A stretch of DNA of 6,261 nt from Arcticibacterium sp047623945. GTDB taxonomy: Bacteria; Bacteroidota; Bacteroidia; Cytophagales; Spirosomataceae. The position numbers and the translations under genes were made by a program. The stretch is taken from the NCBI GenBank assembly GCA_047623945.1, contig JBLHOT010000144.1, positions 1 through 6,261 on the forward strand, given 5' to 3'. Under the pieces are notes generated by a model that saw only the letters and a list, made by a program, of their open reading frames with translations, made no database searches and was not told the DNA's origin. Positions 1-5,546 of the stretch are shown piece after piece (within the stretch, counting starts at the first letter, position 1; each line of letters opens with the position of its first letter).

Positions 1-396
1 AGCCCCAGAAATAGCCATAATTACGGTAAATACGATAACATCCAATAATACTCCTTGAATGGTTGAAATATTACTTGTACCAAGTGCAGTAAAATCCGAA
101 GCTACAGTGATGAAAGCTCCAATTACAGCTCCAGCCTTTGCTCCACCAGCTAAAGTTGAAATATTCGCCCATTTGCTAAAAACATAGGCTAAGAACAATC
201 CAAAAGCTAATTGGCCAATTATTAAATAGACCATGCTAGCACCGGCCATCATTTCAGCATCAGATTTACTTACACCTGTGGCAGAGCCACCTAAATCTGC
301 AAAAGTGCCTGAAAGGACGACACCATAAAGAAGCCATCCAAGAAGGTAGGCAACAACACCGGCTAACACTCCGGCAACAATAGTTTTAGTATTCAT
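1..396 (-). CDS. Small multi-pass membrane protein, C-terminus cut off by window edge
   Basis: On the minus strand an ATG at 396-394 opens a frame that stays open to base 1, giving 132 residues with the C-terminus missing. The protein is strongly hydrophobic and glycine/alanine-rich. Four membrane segments can be drawn at about residues 6-28, 53-74, 82-103 and 112-131. A short polar loop (about 33-50) follows the first, and the N-terminus is short with lysine at position 4. The first helix contains a GWLLYG stretch, which recalls the small DUF1761-type membrane proteins, but that resemblance is only approximate and no function follows from it. The protein should lie in the inner membrane. It is transcribed away from the methyltransferase remnant, so the 161-bp gap to its right must hold its promoter. 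The coding call is firm; the family is uncertain. Confidence 0.85.
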   Translation of the reverse strand, partial: MNTKTIVAGVLAGVVAYLLGWLLYGVVLSGTFADLGGSATGVSKSDAEMMAGASMVYLIIGQLAFGLFLAYVFSKWANISTLAGGAKAGAVIGAFITVASDFTALGTSNISTIQGVLLDVIVFTVIMAISGA

Positions 397-489
397 ATCA
401 AAAAGGGTTTGGGTTAAAAACCTTGTAAATTAATATTTAATCTTAAATTAACAATATTTTTGCCCTAATTTATTAATGCCATTCGTTTA

Positions 490-509
490 ATTGAAAATCT
501 CTTTTCAAT
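490..509. promoter_or_regulatory. AT-rich perfect dyad in the divergent intergenic region
   Basis: Two 8-base arms, ATTGAAAA (490-497) and TTTTCAAT (502-509), are exact reverse complements around a TCTC spacer, and T6 follows at 511-516. The site lies between two divergently transcribed genes, where no transcript is expected to end, so an operator for a dimeric regulator is as plausible as a hairpin. It is about 94 bp from the leftward start and 49 bp from the rightward start. The arms are AT-rich, so a chance palindrome is possible. No regulator can be assigned. Confidence 0.35.
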
Positions 510-557
510 ATTTTTTCATAAATTAAGTCCAAATAATTTGCCCATTAAAAAACAATA

Positions 558-1207
558 ATGCTCATAGATAGAAGTAAAGAGTCTGTTGAAACTTATAATA
601 AGTCTGCAAAGGAATATCTAGATAAGGTCATTGAAATAGATCTATACAATGACACATATGATAAATTTTGTGAACTAATTAGCAAGAAAAATCCCGAGAT
701 TCTGGAAGTAGCCTGTGGTCCAGGTACATAACAAAATACTTATCTGCTAAGCGACCAGACTTTAAGATTCTTGGGATAGACCTAGCACCAAGTATGGTTG
801 AATTAGCAAAGCTAAATAACCCTCAGGCAGATTTTAGGGTTATGGATTGTCGCAATATTGAAAAACTAAACAGAAAATTTGATACCATAATCTGCGGGTT
901 TTGTATGCCCTATCTATCGAAACAAGAGGTTATTAAAATGATAGCTGATTTTTCCAAATTACTAAGACCCAATGGATTATTGTATTTCAGCACTATGGAA
1001 GACGATTATGATAAATCTGGGTTTAAAAAAACGACCTTTAGTGGACCAAATCGGGTTTATATCTATTATCATCAATCAGAGTTTTTGGAGGAATGTTTAG
1101 AAAACAATGAATTAAAGATCATTGACTTACAAAGGAAAGAGTGTCTGGAAAGTGATGGGACGGTTTTTTCAGACATGATTTTTATGACAAAGAAAAATTA
1201 TCTATAA
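558..1207 (+). pseudogene. Class I SAM-dependent methyltransferase, frameshifted
   Basis: The frame from ATG 558 reads 57 residues and stops at TAA 729-731, right inside the SAM-binding motif I (ILEVACGPG, about residues 48-56). Adding one base near 726-727 restores a continuous 216-residue protein: motif I completes as GPGN, followed by ITKYLSAK and the motif II acidic strand ILGIDLAPSMVELAK. Further on come DFRVMDCRNI (the motif binding the adenine side), FDTIICGF, and the LLRPNGLLYFS strand of the Rossmann methyltransferase fold. The size matches small class I methyltransferases; the substrate cannot be read from the sequence. The start region is A-rich with no clear Shine-Dalgarno site. 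A downstream ATG at 794 could start a 137-residue piece, but it would lack motif I and should not bind SAM. The change is either a true one-base deletion or a sequencing error. The regulator gene starts 54 bp downstream on the same strand. Confidence 0.85.
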
Positions 1208-1607
1208 TTAAATACTTCTGCCCTAGGCCATAAAGGCTTTCAAACAATATTTTACTATAAAATGCAAGCCGAACAAGTCATATCCTATTTCAATCAGAAG
1301 CTAGAACTAGACGATGCAGAGAAGTCGATACTTGAAGAAGTATTTACAGAGCAAAGAATTAAACGCCGGCAGTTCATTCTTCAGGAAGGTGACATTTGTA
1401 AACTCAACACTTTTGTGGTGGATGGCTGTTTTAAAATGTATCTCGTCGATGATTATGGCAAAGAGCATAATTTGCTGTTTGCTGTCGAGAATTGGTGGAT
1501 TGGTGATATTGGCAGTTTTCATAGCGAAAAGCCTACTAAACTCTATATAGAAGCCATTGAAAATTCCGTAATTCTTCAAATCCGTAAAGAAGATCAGCTA
1601 CGACTCT

Positions 1608-1612
1608 TTGTA
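1608..1612. repeat. Left target-site duplication of the MITE-like element
   Basis: TTGTA immediately precedes the left inverted repeat and is repeated immediately after the right one. With the preceding T at 1607 it reads TTTGTA, which also matches the right flank if the element's last T is counted as target. It encodes the Phe-Val codons of the regulator. Confidence 0.85.
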
Positions 1613-1624
1613 ACCTGAGTTCGA
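1613..1624 (+). repeat. Left terminal inverted repeat
   Basis: ACCTGAGTTCGA is the exact reverse complement of 1803-1814. It supplies the TGA (1616-1618) that ends the upstream part of the regulator. Confidence 0.9.
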
Positions 1625-1643
1625 TGCAAGAACAGCCTTTGAA

Positions 1644-1656
1644 GCTCCCGAGGAGC
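1644..1656. repeat. Short hairpin inside the MITE-like element
   Basis: GCTCC and GGAGC form a 5-bp GC-rich stem around a CGA loop. It is weak alone, but it is the first of three successive hairpins in the element. Confidence 0.5.
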
Positions 1657-1668
1657 GATATATATGTA

Positions 1669-1689
1669 GCGAGGGGTAAAACCCCTCGC
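1669..1689. repeat. Strong GC-rich hairpin inside the MITE-like element
   Basis: GCGAGGGGT and ACCCCTCGC pair perfectly over 9 bp around an AAA loop, a very stable stem in AT-rich surroundings. No U-tract follows on either strand, so it does not look like an intrinsic terminator. It could act as a cruciform or structured RNA feature of the element. Confidence 0.85.
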
Positions 1690-1721
1690 AAATGTGTTAG
1701 AAAGTGCTCTAGTTTGGCGGA

Positions 1722-1744
1722 ATTTTGGTCTATAAAACCAAAAT
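1722..1744. repeat. Third hairpin inside the MITE-like element
   Basis: ATTTTGGT and ACCAAAAT pair perfectly over 8 bp around a 7-nt loop. It lies 32 bp after the strong GC-rich hairpin. No terminator-type U-run follows. Confidence 0.7.
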
Positions 1745-1802
1745 CGTGACAAACATATCATTGAAGGTGTTTAAGGTTAGTAAGTTAACTTGTTTCCTTA
1801 TG

Positions 1803-1814
1803 TCGAACTCAGGT
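1803..1814 (-). repeat. Right terminal inverted repeat
   Basis: TCGAACTCAGGT is the exact reverse complement of the left end at 1613-1624. One more complementary pair (1612 with 1815) can be added, but those bases belong to the target duplication. Confidence 0.9.
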
Positions 1815-1819
1815 TTGTA
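1815..1819. repeat. Right target-site duplication of the MITE-like element
   Basis: TTGTA repeats the left flank and leads straight into the regulator codons GCA TAC CCA (1820 on), so the coding frame resumes without loss of bases. Confidence 0.85.
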
Positions 1820-2117
1820 GCATACCCAAAGTTCAATCGGACTTTTAGAGTAATTACAGAAAATGCCTTAGTGGCAAGTCAGCGTAGAACTTTGCAGAAT
1901 ATCAGTTCGACCGCCGAAGAAAGGTATCTTGATTTCAGAGAACGTTATCCCCATTTTTTCAATCGAATTTCTAACGTCCAAATAGCCTCATACTTAGGCA
2001 TAACCCCAGAATTTTTAAGTAACATTCGTAAGAGGTTAACTAAACCTTAATCCAATTTAAGCCCCTTTCTTAATCTAACTTATAGGTAGGCATGTTTCTA
2101 TTCTCTCACCTTTGTTT

Positions 2118-2129
2118 TAAACAACTCAA
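2118..2129 (+). repeat. 12-bp leader repeat, copy 1
   Basis: TAAACAACTCAA lies 7 bp before the chosen lipoprotein start at 2137. The same 12 bases occur at 2803-2814, directly before the ATG of the second NTF2-like gene. It may be a shared translation-initiation or leader sequence, or a trace of duplicated DNA. Confidence 0.5.
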
Positions 2130-2136
2130 GAGAGAA

Positions 2137-2628
2137 ATGAAAAGAATATTATTGTCTGCAATTGCCATTTTCATGATGGCATCTTGTACTAATCAAGAAT
2201 CAAACGAAGTCTCAACTCAAAAAACCGAAATTATGCAAAATGAAGAAAAACTAGAAATTGAAAAACTATTAGATGAGTATAAGAAATCTCTAAACAAATC
2301 GGACGCCCAATTGGCCCAAAGTCTTTATACGAAAGATGGCATATTTATGCCTTCAGAAGCTCCTTCGGCTATAGGTTCAGAAAATATCCTGAAATCTTAC
2401 GAATTCATTTTCAGTCAAATTCAGCTTAATATTGAATTCTTCATTGAAGAGATTGAGATAGATGGGAACTTGGCCTTTGGCACTACTTCTTCAAAAGGCT
2501 CGGTACTTATTCATGCGACTGGCGATAATGTACCCGAATCCAATAGAGAGTTATTTGTTTTTGAAAAGGTGGATGAAACATGGAAAATAGCCCGTTATAT
2601 GTTTAATAAAACGGAGCCAAAGCAATAA
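2137..2628 (+). CDS. NTF2-like (SnoaL/DUF4440-type) lipoprotein
   Basis: The predicted protein has 163 residues. It begins with a lipoprotein signal: MKR, a hydrophobic stretch, then the lipobox-like MASC with Cys17 as the lipidation site. A polar linker rich in Ser, Asn, Gln and Glu (about 18-35) follows. I chose ATG 2137 because this signal is then N-terminal; an in-frame ATG at 2092 would add 15 residues ahead of it. From about residue 37 comes a cone-shaped NTF2-like fold: a long helix (EKLEIEKLLDEYKKSLNKSDAQLAQ), LYTKDGIFMPSEAPSAIG, and strands ending in ELFVFEKVDETWKIARYMFN. This pattern is typical of DUF4440/SgcJ-type small proteins, which bind or convert small ligands in some members. 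No catalytic residues can be assigned, so the function is unknown. It probably sits on the periplasmic side of a membrane. A terminator follows, suggesting its transcript ends there. Confidence 0.88.
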   Translation: MKRILLSAIAIFMMASCTNQESNEVSTQKTEIMQNEEKLEIEKLLDEYKKSLNKSDAQLAQSLYTKDGIFMPSEAPSAIGSENILKSYEFIFSQIQLNIEFFIEEIEIDGNLAFGTTSSKGSVLIHATGDNVPESNRELFVFEKVDETWKIARYMFNKTEPKQ

Positions 2629-2650
2629 CAATGAGCCCTTTAGATAAAGG

Positions 2651-2684
2651 AAAGCGGTTTGGACATATGTTTCAGCCGCTTTTT
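2651..2684 (+). terminator. Rho-independent terminator after the NTF2-like lipoprotein
   Basis: AAAGCGGTT (2651-2659) pairs with AGCCGCTTT (2674-2682) through 9 bp with one G-T wobble, around a 14-nt loop. The T-run 2680-2684 forms the U-tract. It begins 22 bp after the lipoprotein stop codon and separates that gene from the second NTF2-like gene. Confidence 0.75.
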
Positions 2685-2802
2685 AAGTTTCAATGTGCCC
2701 TGAGACTAATATAACATACAAAGAATGGTTTGCTAAAGCCTAGATGAGCTGATTTATTAATTTGGTCCAATTACTGAAAAGGGCTAATTTAACCTCTTGA
2801 AA

Positions 2803-2814
2803 TAAACAACTCAA
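2803..2814 (+). repeat. 12-bp leader repeat, copy 2
   Basis: TAAACAACTCAA is identical to 2118-2129 and abuts the ATG at 2815 of the broken NTF2-like gene. Confidence 0.5.
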
Positions 2815-3270
2815 ATGAACTTAGAAGAGAACAAGAAAAACGCAATCGCTTTTTGTAAAATGGCTTATGAAGGAAACACTAGTCAAGCCATAGAACAATA
2901 CATTGGTTGTGAATATATCCAACACAACTCAGACGTGGGAGATTGTACTTAAGGTTTTATAGATTACTTTAAAAGAATGCAGTTGGAATACCCTGACAAA
3001 TCCATTGAGTTTGTAAGATGCATAGCGGAATGTAATTTAGTAGCCCTACACAGCCACCAAACCTGGCCAGGGAATGACCAATATGTGACGATGTATTTTT
3101 TCAGATTTGATGAAAACGAGAAAATATGTAAACATTGGGATTCTATTCAACAGATTCCAAAGACCTCTTTTAACCCACAGAAATGTAATAAAGACAAACA
3201 CAAGGAACAGAAATGTTTTCTTGACGAATATTTAGTTCATATTTTGCCAGTGTATTTCCTACATCTATAA
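2815..3270 (+). pseudogene. SnoaL-like NTF2-family protein with in-frame stop
   Basis: The frame from ATG 2815 reads 45 residues (NKKNAIAFCKMAYEGNTSQA, then YIQHNSDVGD) and meets TAA at 2950-2952. The same frame then continues with GFIDYFKRMQLEYPDKSIEF, LVALHSHQTWPGNDQYVTMYFFRFDENEKICKHWDSIQQIP. Together these are the recognisable order of a cytosolic SnoaL-like protein of the nuclear transport factor 2 family, about 120-150 residues long. A single change of CAA, AAA or GAA to TAA explains the stop. After QQIPKTSFNP the C-terminus (about 30 residues, Lys- and Cys-rich, then hydrophobic) no longer resembles the family, which usually ends soon after this point, so the tail may be altered too. 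A 10-bp repeat, ACAGAAATGT, occurs at 3177-3186 and 3207-3216 in this tail. Re-initiation at ATG 2977 would give a 97-residue piece lacking the first helices. A sequencing error at the stop cannot be excluded. Confidence 0.8.
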
Positions 3271-3280
3271 TTCAGAACCA

Positions 3281-4000
3281 ATGACAAACTGTACAAACTG
3301 TGATGGCCAAATAAAAGAAAACTTTTGTCCAAAATGTGGACAGTCAGCTAAGCTTAAACGAATTGATGGAAAATACCTGCTGAATGAGTTTGAGCACGTC
3401 ATACATTTGGATAGAGGAATCTTTTATACGATAAAAGAGCTTTTAATTAGACCGGGCAAAAATATTCAGGAATTCATCTCTAACGACAGAAACAGGCTTG
3501 TGAAGCCTATCTTATTCATCGTTATTACCTCCTTGATTTATTCAGTATTAAGCCACTTATTTCACATCGAGGATAGTTATATCGAGTTTGGCGAGGCCGA
3601 GCAAAGCACCACAGGAATCATTTTTCAATGGGTGAACAATCATTATGGCTATGCCACTATTATCATGTCAATTTTTATAGCATTCTTTTTAAAACTATTC
3701 TTCAAAAAGTATGACTTTAATTTTTTCGAAATTCTGATACTCATGTGCTTTGTTATGGGAATGGGCATGTTGATCTTTGCTTTCTTCACAGTTCTCCAAG
3801 GACTGACAAAAGTGACCCTAATGCCAATTGCTGGAGGCGTAGGTTTCCTATACATGACTTGGGCGATGGGTCAGTTTTTTGATAAGAAGAAAGTAGGTAG
3901 TTATATAAAGTCATTTTTGGCCTATTTCCTAGGAATGCTTCTGTTTTCAATTGCGGTTATAGGGATAGGAACTTTAATTGACCTTATTATAAAGCACTAG
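3281..4000 (+). CDS. DUF3667-type zinc-ribbon membrane protein
   Basis: The 239-residue protein opens with a zinc-ribbon, Cys4-x2-Cys7 and Cys16-x2-Cys19 (CTNC, then FCPKCGQ), which should bind one zinc ion on the cytoplasmic side. Next is the segment LLIRPGKNIQEFISNDRNRL (about 54-73) before the first membrane helix; this RPG-to-R motif is the hallmark of DUF3667. Membrane helices can be placed at about 75-95, 122-142, 149-173, 180-200 and 210-236. The family is common in Bacteroidota and has no established function. The gene is complete and starts 10 bp after the broken NTF2-like frame, so the two may have shared a transcript. Its terminator overlaps its own stop codon. Confidence 0.92.
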   Translation: MTNCTNCDGQIKENFCPKCGQSAKLKRIDGKYLLNEFEHVIHLDRGIFYTIKELLIRPGKNIQEFISNDRNRLVKPILFIVITSLIYSVLSHLFHIEDSYIEFGEAEQSTTGIIFQWVNNHYGYATIIMSIFIAFFLKLFFKKYDFNFFEILILMCFVMGMGMLIFAFFTVLQGLTKVTLMPIAGGVGFLYMTWAMGQFFDKKKVGSYIKSFLAYFLGMLLFSIAVIGIGTLIDLIIKH

Positions 4001-4012
4001 AAGTGCTTTTTT
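3991..4012 (+). terminator. Rho-independent terminator overlapping a stop codon
   Basis: AAAGCACT (3991-3998) and AGTGCTTT (4002-4009) pair perfectly over 8 bp with a 3-nt loop, and the T-run 4007-4012 follows. The TAG stop (3998-4000) of the DUF3667 gene occupies the top of the stem and the loop, and the last two sense codons (AAG CAC) lie in the left arm. Confidence 0.85.
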
Positions 4013-4151
4013 AGCCTGCTTTGAATTAAAGAGTTATCGATTTATACATTTTTAACCTGACCAATTCAATGTTGTTTGTACATTAGATTGACTCAGTTAC
4101 CTTCTAATCAATAATCTGGCATTTTTAGCTATAATAAATGACAAGAATAAC

Positions 4152-5357
4152 ATGTCAGATAAAATAAAGCCCGGCTCTGATTTACAAGGCCTTACACGCT
4201 TAATCACCGATGCCACCGTTGGCATCACAGATTTGGTAGAAGCGATGCACAGACGTGTAGTGCATCCGCCCTTACTGCCCTCCACCCCTATTCAACACCT
4301 GATTAGCAGCATTGCAGGATTCACCTATAAAAACATTAAGTGGAGTACTAAGTTTATAGGCGGTAGCCTAGAAAAAGCTTTAGAGCTTTTGGCTCCAAGA
4401 CTTGGAGAAATAAAATCTACTGATGAACTGGAAGCCATTCGTTCTGTATTGAATGGCGTAGTAGGAGATTATTTAGAAGAAAAAAAGAATCCTCTGGAGA
4501 TTAACATGCAGTTCAGGCTAGAGGGAAAAACAATAAACGTAAGCCGAAAAGGTTTAAAAACGGCATATCCAAACATCAATGGTAAAATTCTGTTAATGAT
4601 CCATGGCTCTTGCATGAATGATGTTCAGTGGACCAGAAAAGGACACAATCACGGAGAACTACTCGCAAAGGAGTTACGCAAAACGCGACTCTATTTGCAG
4701 TATAATAGCGGTCGTCATGTGTCTACCAACGGGCAAGATTTAAGCACCCTACTTGAAGATTTAATAGCTTATTGGCCGGTGGCAATAGAATCCATTGAGA
4801 TTCTGGCACACAGCATGGGCGGCCTGGTAAGTAGAAGTGCTCTATATTATGGAAAGCAGGAAAAGAAAATCTGGACAAAACACCTCCAAAAAGTAGTCTT
4901 TTTAGGAACACCTCATCATGGTGCTCCTTTAGAAAAGGCGGGTAACTATATTGATATTATTCTGGAGGCTATTCCTTACGCAAAACCTTTTGCTCGGTTA
5001 GGAAAAATCAGAAGTGCTGGAATAACAGATTTAAGATATGGCAACCTCATTGACGAAGACTGGCAAGCCCATGAACGCTTTAAACCTATAGGTGACCAAA
5101 GGCAATATATTCCATTACTTCGGCCTGTAGATTTTTATAATGTAGCGGCCATTTTAGGAAAGAAGAAAGATACAATTGGGCCTCGTATTATAGGAGACGG
5201 CATGGTAGGCATAAAAAGTGCCTTAGGAGAGCATAAAAACGCAAAAAAGACGCTGCATTTTAAAAAGAAAAATACTTTCGTAATCTATGAAAGTGGTCAT
5301 TTAGACTTATTAAGTAGCCCGGAAGTATATGCCATAATAAAGGGCTTTCTTGGATGA
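4152..5357 (+). CDS. Alpha/beta-hydrolase, lipase/PGAP1-like esterase
   Basis: This is a complete 401-residue protein with no signal peptide, so it is probably cytoplasmic. Residues 1 to about 140 form a mostly helical extension. The hydrolase core starts with the strand KILLMIHGSCMND (145-157), whose HG supplies the oxyanion hole. The nucleophile elbow is AHSMGG with Ser221, followed by the strand KVVFLGTPHHGAP (247-259), as in PGAP1, DUF676 and bacterial lipases. The likely acid is Asp349 in GDGMVG and the likely base is His383 in SGHLDLL, so the Ser-Asp-His triad appears complete. The protein probably hydrolyses an ester of a lipid or a related substrate; the exact substrate is not visible. 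The start at 4152 gives a natural polar N-terminus; an ATG at 4138 is out of frame. The gene has its own intergenic region on both sides and looks monocistronic. No terminator was recognised after it. Confidence 0.93.
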   Translation: MSDKIKPGSDLQGLTRLITDATVGITDLVEAMHRRVVHPPLLPSTPIQHLISSIAGFTYKNIKWSTKFIGGSLEKALELLAPRLGEIKSTDELEAIRSVLNGVVGDYLEEKKNPLEINMQFRLEGKTINVSRKGLKTAYPNINGKILLMIHGSCMNDVQWTRKGHNHGELLAKELRKTRLYLQYNSGRHVSTNGQDLSTLLEDLIAYWPVAIESIEILAHSMGGLVSRSALYYGKQEKKIWTKHLQKVVFLGTPHHGAPLEKAGNYIDIILEAIPYAKPFARLGKIRSAGITDLRYGNLIDEDWQAHERFKPIGDQRQYIPLLRPVDFYNVAAILGKKKDTIGPRIIGDGMVGIKSALGEHKNAKKTLHFKKKNTFVIYESGHLDLLSSPEVYAIIKGFLG

Positions 5358-5546
5358 GAAACAGGTTCTAACCAAAAGGAATATTAGAATTGTTTTAAGC
5401 CCATTTTAGTGAAAAGTTAAATGCAAATAGATTCTTTCTGTGATTCTGCGGAACCATTTTCCACTGATTAACGCTTAGACAACGTTACCCTTTTAACATA
5501 TTATAGAGTTATCATTTACTTTGGCTATTTTTTTTATTGAAGATTT

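Larger units (their letters stand above)
1613..1814. mobile_element. MITE-like non-autonomous element inserted in the regulator gene
   Basis: The ends are perfect 12-bp inverted repeats: ACCTGAGTTCGA at 1613-1624 and its reverse complement at 1803-1814. A looser match continues inward on both sides (AAGAACA-like against AAGGAAACA-like). The flanks carry the direct duplication TTGTA (1608-1612 and 1815-1819); the preceding T also repeats, so the duplication may be 6 bp with an element of 201 bp. The element has no convincing reading frame and no transposase, so it must have been mobilised in trans. Its interior is rich in dyads at 1644-1656, 1669-1689, 1722-1744 and 1782-1791. Removing the element plus one target copy exactly restores the regulator frame, which is the strongest evidence for insertion. 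The parent insertion sequence family cannot be named from this sequence. Confidence 0.9.
1262..2050 (+). pseudogene. Crp/Fnr-family transcription regulator, split by a MITE-like insertion
   Basis: The 5' part (1262-1612) encodes 117 residues of a cupin-like cyclic-nucleotide-binding fold: a helical start, RRQFILQEGDICK, VVDGCFKMYLVDDYGKEHNLLF, and ENWWIGDIGSFHSEKPT in the region of the phosphate-binding cassette. Two foreign codons then lead to TGA at 1616-1618. The 3' part (1820-2050) encodes the long dimerisation helix and a DNA-binding helix-turn-helix (NVQIASYLGITPEFLSNIRKRL) near the C-terminus. Deleting 1613-1819 joins the parts in frame as DQLRLFVAYPKFNRTFRV, giving 193 residues, the usual length for the short Crp/Fnr regulators of Bacteroidota. 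The usual cAMP-contacting arginine is not obvious, so the ligand is unknown. As it stands, the sensor and DNA-binding halves cannot be made as one chain. The 3' part stays open back to a TTG at 1790 inside the insertion, but that start has no support. The original target may have been a neighbouring gene, but nothing shows this. Confidence 0.9.

Noticed and set aside
723..735. Programmed ribosomal frameshift in the methyltransferase
   Set aside because: There is no slippery heptamer or supporting downstream structure, and the break destroys the essential SAM-binding motif. A deletion or sequencing error is simpler.
1307..1579. Antisense frame opposite the regulator sensor half
   Set aside because: It is a by-product of the strongly supported regulator frame on the other strand and shows no protein family features. 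The same applies to antisense frames at 3649-3855, 4097-4285 and 4723-4911.
1619..1625. GTTCGA in the element end as a tRNA T-arm or tRNA-derived attachment site
   Set aside because: No cloverleaf can be built around it, and the bases are fully explained as part of the inverted repeat.
1669..1689. Strong hairpin as an intrinsic terminator
   Set aside because: No T-run follows the stem on either strand.
1607..1819. Intein or in-frame domain insertion in the regulator, since the inserted length (207 bp) is a multiple of three
   Set aside because: The inserted DNA has a stop codon in frame after two codons, is far too short for an intein, and has inverted ends with a target duplication.
2631..2714. 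A 27-codon frame starting with ATG after the lipoprotein
   Set aside because: It covers the terminator hairpin, has no homology I recognise and no initiation signal.
5495..5546. Promoter of the photolyase gene (TTACTTTG as a Bacteroidota -7 element)
   Set aside because: It matches the TAnnTTTG consensus only partly and has no TTTG-type -33 element at the right distance.
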